Both the position numbers and the translations under genes were made by a program. A stretch of 64,000 nucleotides of DNA from Planctomycetota bacterium. GTDB taxonomy: Bacteria; Planctomycetota; Brocadiia; JAADGH01. Position 1 is the stretch's first letter. Every line of letters begins with the position of its first letter. The notes under the pieces are model-generated. The model was not told the DNA's origin, did not search any database, and was given only the letters and a program-made list of their open reading frames with translations. Positions 40,769-48,530 of this stretch are shown here, one piece after another. The stretch lies in the NCBI GenBank assembly GCA_013152475.1, contig JAADGH010000078.1, forward strand, positions 1 through 64,000. Direction: 5' to 3'.

Positions 40769-40921
40769 ATGAGTGGTACGAAAAGGAAGTACAGAAAGCC
40801 GAGAGTCGCCAGCGAGAGGGTCTTCGAGCAAGCGGCCTTGGCGTGCAGCTACGTTGCATTCGCAAATGTCATGCAGCACATGAAGTCCGAGCAGCAGACA
40901 TGCGGGTACAACAGTTCTTGA
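40769..40921 (+). CDS. RiPP precursor peptide 6
   Basis: A 50-residue peptide, the shortest. The leader is YRKPRVASERVFEQAALAC (7-25). The core is SYVAFANVMQHMKSEQQT (26-43), then CGYNSS. Cys25 and Cys45. Last precursor before the radical SAM gene, whose start codon lies 24 bp downstream, so precursor and enzyme are clearly in one operon. Confidence 0.82.
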   Translation: MSGTKRKYRKPRVASERVFEQAALACSYVAFANVMQHMKSEQQTCGYNSS

Positions 40922-40945
40922 GGATGGGCGCCTGTCCAGCGGGTT

Positions 40946-42085
40946 ATGGAAGCAGTACATGACGATGCCCCGCAAAACAATCCTGCCGCCGCGGCGGATG
41001 GCTCCCGGCTGATCCGCCAGGCCCAACGCCGAGCCGTCAAGAACGGCCGGGCCTTCGACGTGGTCGTCGAACTCACCCACCGATGTAACGTTGCCTGCCG
41101 CCACTGCTACATCCTTCCCGGCGCCCAAGAGCTGTCTCTACAGCAATGGGATGGAGTCCTCGCGCAAATGGCCGATCACGGCGTCTTTGTCCTCACCGTC
41201 ACCGGCGGGGAACCGACGCTCTATCCGGGCTTCTTCGATTTCATCGAACTCACAACGCGCTACAGCTTCGCCATTCGCCTCTTCAGCAACCTAACCACAC
41301 TGTCGGAGGTGGAGATAGATCGACTTCGCGAGGCCAACATCCTCGCGGTGGAGGCCACGATCCATTCCGCAGACCCCCAGGCCCACGACCATTTTTGCCG
41401 CTCGCCGGGCGCCTTCGAGAAGACCATTTCGACGCTGAAGCTCATGAAGGAGAAGGGATTTCCCCTCACCATCAAGACCACCTGGAGCCGGTGCAACCAC
41501 AAGGACCCCGAACGCGTGTTCCAGTTTGCCAGGGAACTGGGGATTCTTTTGAGAACGTCTCCCTCCATGACGCCGCGGCGGGACATGTCCACCAACCATT
41601 TTGACTGGCGCCTCTCGGACGACGAGCTGTTCGACGTGTTCATGGAGATCATCCGCATCACCGGCAGCAAGGAAAAATACAGCTCCTGCGACTCCTACCA
41701 ACTGCCCCCGGACGACTCGCGCTTTTGCGGCGCAGGCGTAGCAACGCTGCGCGTCGGTCCCTCGGGCAAGGTGTATCCGTGCGTCGAGATCCAGGCGTGC
41801 GTTGGCGATCTCACCGAGCAGTCCTTCGACGACATCTGGTACAATGCACCCATGCTCAAGGAGCTCCGCCGGCTTCGGGTGACCGATGCGAAGGAATGCG
41901 TGGCCTGTGCGGATCGGAAGTTCTGCGCTCGATGCCTGGGACAGGCCTACAACGAGGGAGCGGGGCTCTGCGGACCGGCGCAGGACGCCTGTCGAATCGC
42001 GAGAGTGAACCGCCGCATCTTCGAGGTGCTGAGCGAAGGCCAGGAAGCAACCGTGGAAACAAGCGGGAGACCCGAACGACAATGA
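40946..42085 (+). CDS. radical SAM/SPASM peptide maturase
   Basis: A 379-residue radical SAM enzyme. The cluster motif is Cys47-x3-Cys51-x2-Cys54 (THRCNVACRHCY), and the SAM-contact GGEP is TVTGGEPTLYP. The C-terminal SPASM domain supplies ligands for auxiliary [4Fe-4S] clusters: C261, C279, C285, C318, C321, C327, C330, C342 and C349 (e.g. CVACADRKFCARC). Such enzymes install thioether or C-C crosslinks or epimerise residues in short ribosomal peptides. Substrates here should be the six precursors directly upstream. The gene overlaps the PqqD-like gene by ATGA. The ribosome site is poor. Confidence 0.93.
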   Translation: MEAVHDDAPQNNPAAAADGSRLIRQAQRRAVKNGRAFDVVVELTHRCNVACRHCYILPGAQELSLQQWDGVLAQMADHGVFVLTVTGGEPTLYPGFFDFIELTTRYSFAIRLFSNLTTLSEVEIDRLREANILAVEATIHSADPQAHDHFCRSPGAFEKTISTLKLMKEKGFPLTIKTTWSRCNHKDPERVFQFARELGILLRTSPSMTPRRDMSTNHFDWRLSDDELFDVFMEIIRITGSKEKYSSCDSYQLPPDDSRFCGAGVATLRVGPSGKVYPCVEIQACVGDLTEQSFDDIWYNAPMLKELRRLRVTDAKECVACADRKFCARCLGQAYNEGAGLCGPAQDACRIARVNRRIFEVLSEGQEATVETSGRPERQ

Positions 42086-42375
42086 TTACCACCGACACAA
42101 CCATCCGCCGGACCTCGAACGCCGCCAGCCGGGACATCGCCGGCGAGGTCATCATCCTCTCCGCAAAGGACAGCATGCTTCACACGCTCGACGAAGTAGG
42201 CAGCGCCATCTGGAACCTGCTCGATGGACCTCGAAAAGTCGAGGAGATCGTGAACGGTCTCCTCGATCAATATGACGTCGAGCAAGGCGCGCTCCAAAAG
42301 GACGTCATCGAGTTTCTGGGGGAGCTGATGGACCGGAAACTTGTGGAAGTCTGCCCTTCTGAGCCGAACGCGTAA
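42082..42375 (+). CDS. PqqD-like RiPP recognition element protein
   Basis: A 97-residue winged-helix protein of the PqqD family: DIAGEVIILSAKDSMLHTLDEVG, of which DEVGSAIWNLLDGPRKVEEI is the hallmark, then VEQGALQKDVIEFLGELMDR. PqqD-type domains bind precursor leaders and present them to the radical SAM enzyme. It overlaps the maturase by ATGA, giving a stable pairing in expression. No protease or transporter gene follows; the next gene is convergent at 54 bp. Confidence 0.9.
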   Translation: MITTDTTIRRTSNAASRDIAGEVIILSAKDSMLHTLDEVGSAIWNLLDGPRKVEEIVNGLLDQYDVEQGALQKDVIEFLGELMDRKLVEVCPSEPNA

Positions 42376-42428
42376 GGGCCCCATGCCTCTGCAGGATATG
42401 CGTCGCCAAGAACGGCGACCGTGATGAG

Positions 42429-44678
42429 CTACCGCGCCTTCCGCTGCGGGGCGGTGGTATCCTGCGCGCAGCGAAACCCGATAAGACTGCTCTTCGTGTC
42501 CGGGTCGATCCCCCGCCGACATGCGGTTCGGATCTCATCCTTCGGGCTAAACCAGTTTCCGCCGCGCACCACACGACGCATCCCGAAATTGGGCCCCGTG
42601 GGATTGTGACTCTCGGCCCTCTTGTAGTAATCCGGCTCAAACCAATCGGCGCACCACTCCGACACGTTGCCTCCCATACCCCGCACGCCGAAGGCGGAGA
42701 CATCATCCTGGGACGAGCCCACGGGGGTGGTGTTCCCCCCGGCGGAGCAGATCACCTCTCGACTCGAACCGAACAGCCACACCGGCGTCCAGCGTTGGAC
42801 ATCGTTTTCCGGGCACCCGAGATCGTAGATACAGTTACAGCGGAGCAAATCGAACTCATTGCCCCACGGATATACACGCTTCACCTCGTTCTTGCTGTCC
42901 CACGAGCTCGCCTTCTCCCACTCCGCCTCCGTGGGCAACCGCTTCCCCGCCCACTGGCAGTAGGCCCTCGCATCCTCCCAGCTCACACCGGTCACGGGGT
43001 GGTCGCCCTTGCCCTCGGGGTAGGCGCCATTCTCCCAGTATTGGGGAGCGGGGTACTTCGCGGCCCGGACGAAACGGAGGTACTGTTCATTGGTCACCTC
43101 GTTGAGGTCGATCAGGAAGGCATCGAGCACAATCTCCCTCTGAGGGCCGGCGTCCGGCACATTCTTGTCGCCCAGCAGAAACCGCCCCGCCGAAACCAGA
43201 ACCATACCCTTCGGGACGCTCGGGAGGACGGGCTTCGGTCCTGGCGGAGCGACCTTGCCGGGCGCAGGTTTCGGGGGTTCCGGTAGAGGCGTGGCAATCG
43301 GCTTCACGGCCGCCGGTGTTGGCTTCGGCCTCGCCGGGCTCGGCCTCAAGACCGGATCGGGGCCTGGACGCGGGGCGGGCGGCCCGACGGCAACCGGGAC
43401 GGGGCGCTCCGCATGGTCCGGGCGGACATGGGGCGACGGCCCCGGCGTCGGCTCGCCCGGGCCTTCATCGGGTTTGGTCGCCGGCTCATCCTTTCCCTGG
43501 TCATCGGGCGCCTTGTCTGGGCCGTTCTTCACCCAGGTGACCGCCTCTTGCACCTCGGGCCGGTTCAGCAGATAGTAAATCCCCACCGCGCTTGTCACGA
43601 GCACAAGCGCGCAGGCAACAAGGCGGGCGAGCTGTCCCAGGAATCGGAGCCGGTCCCGGGTTCGCACGCGCCCCAGATCTATAATGACCTCCTCGCAGTT
43701 CTGGTAGCGGTGTGCAGGGTCCTTGGCCGTCATCTTGTTGATGATCCGGCAGACCGAGTCCGGCACACTTGGGTCGTACTGCTTCGGCGACGGCATGGCC
43801 TGGTTCTTGTGCTGATACATGACGGACATCAGCGTCTTGCCGTCGAAGGGCTTGCGCCCGGTCACGGCCTCGAAGAACGTAATGCCGAGGGAATAGATGT
43901 CGCTGCGCGTGTCGGCCGTCTTGCCTTCGCACTGCTCTGGAGACATGTAGAACGGGGTGCCTACAATCTGCCCGGTTATCGTCAAGCCGGTCTCTTCGGT
44001 AATGGACTTGGCCAGGCCGAAATCGGAGATCATCACCCGTCCCTCGGCGTCGATCATGATGTTGTCCGGCTTCACATCGCGATGGATGACGCCGCGCTTG
44101 TGCGCGAAGGCAAGCCCCCGGGCCACTTCCGTGATGATGCGCACAGCCTCCTCGATCGTCAGGCGTTCCCCGCTCTTGAATACCTGGCCGAGAGTCTTTC
44201 CCTTAACCAGGGCCATCTCGATGAAGTGCAGACCGCGGTCCTCGCCGACAAAATGCACGGGGACCACGTTCGGATGATCGAGCTGCGCGGCCGCCTGAGC
44301 CTCGCGCCGGAACCGCTCGACAAACTTCGGGTCGCGCCTGGTGAGAACTTCCGGCAGGACCTTGAGCGCCACGGCCTTGTCCAGGCTCAGGTTCCTGGCC
44401 TGATAAACCGTCCCCATCCCCCCCTCGCCCAGCTTCTCCAGGATCTGGTAGTGGCCCAGCGTTTCCCCGATGAGGGAGTCCTCCGCCGGCCGGTTGTCCA
44501 CCACCGTCTTGGCCTCGCCAATGGGCGTGTGGCCGTCGGGGCCGACCGTGTCGTCATCCGGGCCCACAATCCGCGTTCTGTGCCCGCACTTGGGACAGAT
44601 GACCGAGTTCCCGCCATAGGTCGAGATCACCTCGATCAGTTCGTCACAATCGGGGTTTTCGCACGGGATATTGAGCAT
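42429..44678 (-). CDS. membrane Ser/Thr protein kinase fused to FGE-sulfatase-type domain
   Basis: A protein of about 749 residues. An N-terminal zinc ribbon (CENPDCDELIEV ... CPKCGHR) is followed by a Hanks-type kinase (LGEGGMGTVY, ALKVLPE, HRDVKPDN, DFGLAKS, SPEQ). After one membrane span (LVACALVLVTSAVGIYYLL) comes a long Pro-rich linker. A periplasmic formylglycine-generating-enzyme-like (SUMF1) domain ends the protein (VTGVSWEDARAYCQWAGKRL; GGNVSEWCADWF; VVRGGNWFS). The catalytic Cys pair of true FGE is not seen after GGNW, so this domain is more likely a ligand-binding sensor. An upstream TTG gives a longer version. It follows the histidine phosphatase by 10 bp. Confidence 0.87.
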   Translation of the reverse strand: MLNIPCENPDCDELIEVISTYGGNSVICPKCGHRTRIVGPDDDTVGPDGHTPIGEAKTVVDNRPAEDSLIGETLGHYQILEKLGEGGMGTVYQARNLSLDKAVALKVLPEVLTRRDPKFVERFRREAQAAAQLDHPNVVPVHFVGEDRGLHFIEMALVKGKTLGQVFKSGERLTIEEAVRIITEVARGLAFAHKRGVIHRDVKPDNIMIDAEGRVMISDFGLAKSITEETGLTITGQIVGTPFYMSPEQCEGKTADTRSDIYSLGITFFEAVTGRKPFDGKTLMSVMYQHKNQAMPSPKQYDPSVPDSVCRIINKMTAKDPAHRYQNCEEVIIDLGRVRTRDRLRFLGQLARLVACALVLVTSAVGIYYLLNRPEVQEAVTWVKNGPDKAPDDQGKDEPATKPDEGPGEPTPGPSPHVRPDHAERPVPVAVGPPAPRPGPDPVLRPSPARPKPTPAAVKPIATPLPEPPKPAPGKVAPPGPKPVLPSVPKGMVLVSAGRFLLGDKNVPDAGPQREIVLDAFLIDLNEVTNEQYLRFVRAAKYPAPQYWENGAYPEGKGDHPVTGVSWEDARAYCQWAGKRLPTEAEWEKASSWDSKNEVKRVYPWGNEFDLLRCNCIYDLGCPENDVQRWTPVWLFGSSREVICSAGGNTTPVGSSQDDVSAFGVRGMGGNVSEWCADWFEPDYYKRAESHNPTGPNFGMRRVVRGGNWFSPKDEIRTACRRGIDPDTKSSLIGFRCAQDTTAPQRKAR

Positions 44679-44688
44679 CTCATCGTCG

Positions 44689-45321
44689 CTAAAAATCCGC
44701 CGCCGCCTCGTCGCGCAGACCGGCAAGATGGCTTACATCATTTAGACGTGCGAGGATGGTTCGGTGTTTCGAGATGTCGAAGAGGGTCAGGCTGCACGTA
44801 TCGAGCCGCACACTCCAGAATTTCTCAACCCCGAGGCCGAGGAGACCCAGGATAACCACCTTGAGAACCACGCGGTGTGAGACCACCGCGACCTCGCCGT
44901 CATGCCGCGCAGCGACGTCGAGGATGGCTGGCAGTGATCGTTTCCTCACGTCCTCCAGGCCTTCTCCATTGGGGAACGTCACGCCCTCCGGCGTGGTCTC
45001 CCACTGGCGGAAAAGGTCCGGATACTCCTCGCGGACGACCGTCTCCGGTTCCCCTTGCCAGTCGCCGTAGTCGATGTCCGTCACCGCGTCGAGCGTTGCA
45101 AGCGTTATCTGGCGGCGCGCGGCGATCGGCGTCGCCGTTTGCACGCAGCGTTGAAGCGGACCGGTGTAGACGGCCTCAAGCGCACGGTCCTTCAGCGCCT
45201 CGCCGACCCGCTCTGCCTGCTTCAGCCCCCGGTCCCCGAGCGGAATATCGGCCCGTCCCCGGAAAATTTTGTCCCGGTTCCAGTCTGTTTCCCCATGTCG
45301 AATTAGGATGAGTGTCGCCAT
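44689..45321 (-). CDS. histidine phosphatase (phosphoglycerate mutase-like/CobC family)
   Basis: A 210-residue branch-1 histidine phosphatase. The phosphohistidine site is LIRHGETDWN, the second His is VVSHRVVLK, and the substrate-pocket Glu and Arg appear in GDWQGEP and TGPLQRC. Members dephosphorylate phosphoglycerate, alpha-ribazole phosphate or sugar phosphates; this one is not distinguishable. It starts six bases after the epimerase stop and precedes the kinase gene by 10 bp. Confidence 0.87.
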   Translation of the reverse strand: MATLILIRHGETDWNRDKIFRGRADIPLGDRGLKQAERVGEALKDRALEAVYTGPLQRCVQTATPIAARRQITLATLDAVTDIDYGDWQGEPETVVREEYPDLFRQWETTPEGVTFPNGEGLEDVRKRSLPAILDVAARHDGEVAVVSHRVVLKVVILGLLGLGVEKFWSVRLDTCSLTLFDISKHRTILARLNDVSHLAGLRDEAAADF

Positions 45322-45327
45322 GTTCCC

Positions 45328-46122
45328 TCAGAACTGCATGAAGTAGTCGAGCCACTTGGGCAGGCCGTTTTCGATCGGGACCTTGTCGCAGATTTCATAC
45401 TCCAGGGCGAAGTCCCCTTCGTAGCCAATGCCATTCAGGCTTTCGACCACCCAGCCCACATCAATATCCCCCTCGCCGAGCATCGTCCGCTCGAACTTGC
45501 CGTTCACCCACTTGCCGTCCTTCAGGTGCATGTGGGTGATGTAGTCCTTGAGAGCGCCAAACGCCTTCTTGTAATCTTGTTCGTTGTGCATTAGATTGCA
45601 CGGCTCGTACAGAGCGCCGAAGAACTTCGATCCGACCTTCTCGCACAGCTCCAGGCAGAGATCGGGAAAACCGGCGATGCTTCCCTTGTGGTTCTCCATG
45701 CCGAGGTACACGCCCCTCTGTTCGGCATGGGCGGCGCTCTTCTTGAAGTAGGGCACGATGTCGTCGATGACCGAGCCGTCCTCGCCCTTGCCCGGTGAGA
45801 CGCGGATCGACCGCACACCCATCTTCGCCGCCACGTCGATTGTCTGGAACATCTCCTTGAGGCCGTCCTCGCGTTCCTGCTCGGATTCGCTCGAAAACGC
45901 GCCGCCGGGGTACGTGCCGAGATTTGCGATCTTCACACCATACTTGCTGGCCGCGGCCATCCTTTGATCCGGGTCACATTCGCTGGGATCGGCCGAGAAG
46001 TGCGGCATCCGGCCCCATAGGTCCACCTTCTTGAAGCCGGCGTCGGCGACGACCTTCAGCGCATGTTCTGCGTCCTGTTCACGCAGGGGATAGCTGCACG
46101 TGGAGACGCGATTAAGGTCCAT
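45328..46122 (-). CDS. sugar phosphate isomerase/epimerase (AP-endonuclease-2-type TIM barrel)
   Basis: A 264-residue TIM-barrel protein. Metal-binding features are LGMENHKG (Glu, His), ALYEPCNLMH and THMHLKDG (His). These are the usual four-ligand pattern. The family isomerises or epimerises sugars and inosose. It is cytoplasmic (no signal). The reaction is not specified by its neighbours, which are haem proteins, a phosphatase and a kinase. It starts 33 bp after the HzsA-related gene. Confidence 0.8.
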   Translation of the reverse strand: MDLNRVSTCSYPLREQDAEHALKVVADAGFKKVDLWGRMPHFSADPSECDPDQRMAAASKYGVKIANLGTYPGGAFSSESEQEREDGLKEMFQTIDVAAKMGVRSIRVSPGKGEDGSVIDDIVPYFKKSAAHAEQRGVYLGMENHKGSIAGFPDLCLELCEKVGSKFFGALYEPCNLMHNEQDYKKAFGALKDYITHMHLKDGKWVNGKFERTMLGEGDIDVGWVVESLNGIGYEGDFALEYEICDKVPIENGLPKWLDYFMQF

Positions 46123-46155
46123 TTGTTCTCCTTCAGCGTTGGGCGAACCCGCCTG

Positions 46156-48504
46156 TTATTTCTTCTTCTGGATGAAATAATGGTCGAGGATATACTTTGT
46201 GATGATCGGCATCTCGTCCTTGTGGATCCATCCCTTGCGCTTCTTGTCCATGCGGTTGATGCTGACCAGCCACTCCTTCTCTGTCTTTTTCTTGTATTTG
46301 GCCCGGTTCAGGTATTCGTAGTCGTGGCATTCGGTGCAGCGGACTTCAAACGCCTTCTTGGGATCGGTGATCTCCTTCTTGACCATCGCAGCGGCTTCCT
46401 TGGCCATTTTCCTGCTCTGGTCGGCGTCATAACCGGGCAGGTCGTCCTCGGCGGGGATGTTGTCCCACTGCGCCCCGATGTCTACCCACTCGACGAAGAG
46501 CCTCTTCTCCGCCTCGGTGAGGGGCTTGTTGGGCGGCATCTGCGTCATGGGGCCTTTGTAGCAGCATCGCCGATCGGCGAAGGCAAGCTGCTTGCCATAG
46601 ATTCGCCAGATGAGCGGGCTGTGCCGCGCCGCGCTGGGGATGACCAGCTTGCCTACACGATACTTTCCCGCCTGGAGGAGGCTTTCGTAGGCCTGGTTAA
46701 ACAGGGCGGCGTTGATTTTGCGCCCGCGGCAGCCCTTGCGATGGAAGACAAGATCGAAGCCGGGACGCAGGTCCAGCCCCCCGGCCTGGGTCTTGGCGTC
46801 ATGGCAGCCCGCGATGCCGCACCTCTTCTCGATGATCGGCATGATGTCGCGCCGGAAATCCACCGTGCGCCGCTTCTCCTTCGGGGGGGCCACGAAGTGC
46901 GGCGGCTTGCGCATGGCCTGGCAGTCCAGATTCGGCAGGGCCGTCTCCCGGTTCTCATGGCACCCGATGCACAGTCGTTTCTCGCCGGGCCGGACCCAGA
47001 CCCACGTGAGCTGCGTCTCGATGGCGCAGTAGTTCTTATCGAGCGTCTGCAGGGACAGCACCGTGTCGGCGGGGACTTCAATGTGGAACGAACCGTCGGG
47101 CTCGACGGGTGCATAGCCGAGGATATTCTTCTGCTCAAAGTTGTTCCCGCCGTTGCTGCCGGAGCCAAAGCTCATCTGCAGGATGTCGATCACGATTCGC
47201 CGGTGCTTCTTCGGATCGGTGTCTTTGAAACCGAATCCCTCCATGACGCGGACGTACTTGATCTCCCCCGGTTTGGCAGGGGGCAGCTCACCGACGACGA
47301 CACGTTTGTCCTGCTTTGGGCGGTCGGAGAGGTAGGCGTTGGTGCAGAGGAACGTCCCGGTTTTCTTGCCCGGAATCACCATGCTGGGGATCACTGGGGG
47401 GGGCGTGCGCTTGTAAATGGCCAGGGCGTCGTAGTCCTGCGCGTTCGGATCGTCGAAGATCAGTTTGCCCGGGCGACCGGTCTTGAAGTCGAAGTAGTAG
47501 ATGCCCAGGTGCGGGTCCTCGGAGGGGTCCTCACGAAGCGGTCCTGTGGCATGGCCTGGAGAGAAGGAGCAGATCATCCCACCGTTGGGCAGCGGATAGG
47601 GCGAGGCATACCGGCCTGCCATGTTGTGGCCGTTGTAGATCTCGCCGGGGGTGAGGATTTTGCGCGAGTGAAGGGGCTTCTCCATGAGCACACTGCTCAG
47701 GCCGCCGCTATTGTAGTGGCGGTGGCCGGCGGTATCGACGTAGACGACACGGCCGTCGGTCAACTGCTCGGAATAGGACTTGGTGTTGTTGCCCTCCGTG
47801 TATCCGCGATGGTTGCCCATGAAGGGCATGAAGACGGTTCCGTCGGGATTGCATGTGGCCAGAGCGAATATGCCGGCGACGCCCTGGTGGTTGCCGTGGT
47901 GCTGCCAGCTCGTGAAGAGGAGCCTGCCGTCATTCAGGACGATTGTCGCCGTGTCGGAGCTGAGATTAAACGTGATGCGTTCCGCACCGGAGCCGTCGGG
48001 GTTGCAGGTATAGAGGACTTTCGTCGTGTCGCGATCGTACTCGTCTCGGAAGCCGGTCTTGTCAGAGCTGAAAACGATCTTTCCGTTGGGCAGGTAGTTG
48101 GGGTCGATGCAGTCGCCCATGTTCTTCGTGATCTGGCGCAGGCCCGTGCCATCGACATTCATCTCGTAAATATTGTATTTCTCGTTTCGGTCTTTGGTTT
48201 TCTTGGCGGCGAAGATGACCTTCTTGCCGTCATAAGACAGGTCGGGCTGGATGGCGGAGGCGAAATGCTTGCTCGTCAGGTCCGTTAGCTTGCCATCGGG
48301 CCGAGCGGGGATCAGCGTGCACAGCCGGGCCTCATCCGGACGCCGGACGACGCGGAACTGCTCCATGTGCAGCCGGCATCGGCCGTTGGGGTAATTGGGC
48401 ACCTGGCAGAACACAATGCCTTTGATTTCCTGCTTCGGCGCGGCATCACAAAGCAAAGGCAAGATAAACATGGCAGCGAAAAGTGGCAATATGCAGCGTC
48501 TCAT
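46156..48504 (-). CDS. exported HzsA-related haem protein with TolB-like propeller
   Basis: A 782-residue protein. A signal peptide (RRCILPLFAAMFILPLLCDA) is followed by an N-terminal TolB/WD-like propeller (NIYEMNVDGTGLRQITKNMG; LFSSDKTGFRDEYDRDT-like IVFSSDKTGFRDEYDR). The middle segment typical of hydrazine-synthase-alpha relatives ends in CIGCHENRETALPN. The C-terminus holds CGIAGCHDA (C-x3-CH) and CTECHDYEYL. The overall order follows what is annotated as HzsA-related in planctomycetes. There is no sign of the other hydrazine synthase subunits, so anammox chemistry should not be inferred. Start at 48504 follows GGAGGTGA. Confidence 0.75.
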   Translation of the reverse strand: MRRCILPLFAAMFILPLLCDAAPKQEIKGIVFCQVPNYPNGRCRLHMEQFRVVRRPDEARLCTLIPARPDGKLTDLTSKHFASAIQPDLSYDGKKVIFAAKKTKDRNEKYNIYEMNVDGTGLRQITKNMGDCIDPNYLPNGKIVFSSDKTGFRDEYDRDTTKVLYTCNPDGSGAERITFNLSSDTATIVLNDGRLLFTSWQHHGNHQGVAGIFALATCNPDGTVFMPFMGNHRGYTEGNNTKSYSEQLTDGRVVYVDTAGHRHYNSGGLSSVLMEKPLHSRKILTPGEIYNGHNMAGRYASPYPLPNGGMICSFSPGHATGPLREDPSEDPHLGIYYFDFKTGRPGKLIFDDPNAQDYDALAIYKRTPPPVIPSMVIPGKKTGTFLCTNAYLSDRPKQDKRVVVGELPPAKPGEIKYVRVMEGFGFKDTDPKKHRRIVIDILQMSFGSGSNGGNNFEQKNILGYAPVEPDGSFHIEVPADTVLSLQTLDKNYCAIETQLTWVWVRPGEKRLCIGCHENRETALPNLDCQAMRKPPHFVAPPKEKRRTVDFRRDIMPIIEKRCGIAGCHDAKTQAGGLDLRPGFDLVFHRKGCRGRKINAALFNQAYESLLQAGKYRVGKLVIPSAARHSPLIWRIYGKQLAFADRRCCYKGPMTQMPPNKPLTEAEKRLFVEWVDIGAQWDNIPAEDDLPGYDADQSRKMAKEAAAMVKKEITDPKKAFEVRCTECHDYEYLNRAKYKKKTEKEWLVSINRMDKKRKGWIHKDEMPIITKYILDHYFIQKKK

Positions 48505-48530
48505 CGGGTCACCTCCGGGTTCCACCCTCT

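Noticed and set aside
39496-40921. Repeated units in the RiPP region as a CRISPR array
   Set aside because: The units are 150-190 bp, coding, and similar at protein level rather than exact short direct repeats with fixed spacers.
46156-48504. Hydrazine synthase and anammox metabolism
   Set aside because: Only an HzsA-related protein is present; beta/gamma subunits and hydrazine dehydrogenase are absent, and such relatives occur widely in non-anammox bacteria.
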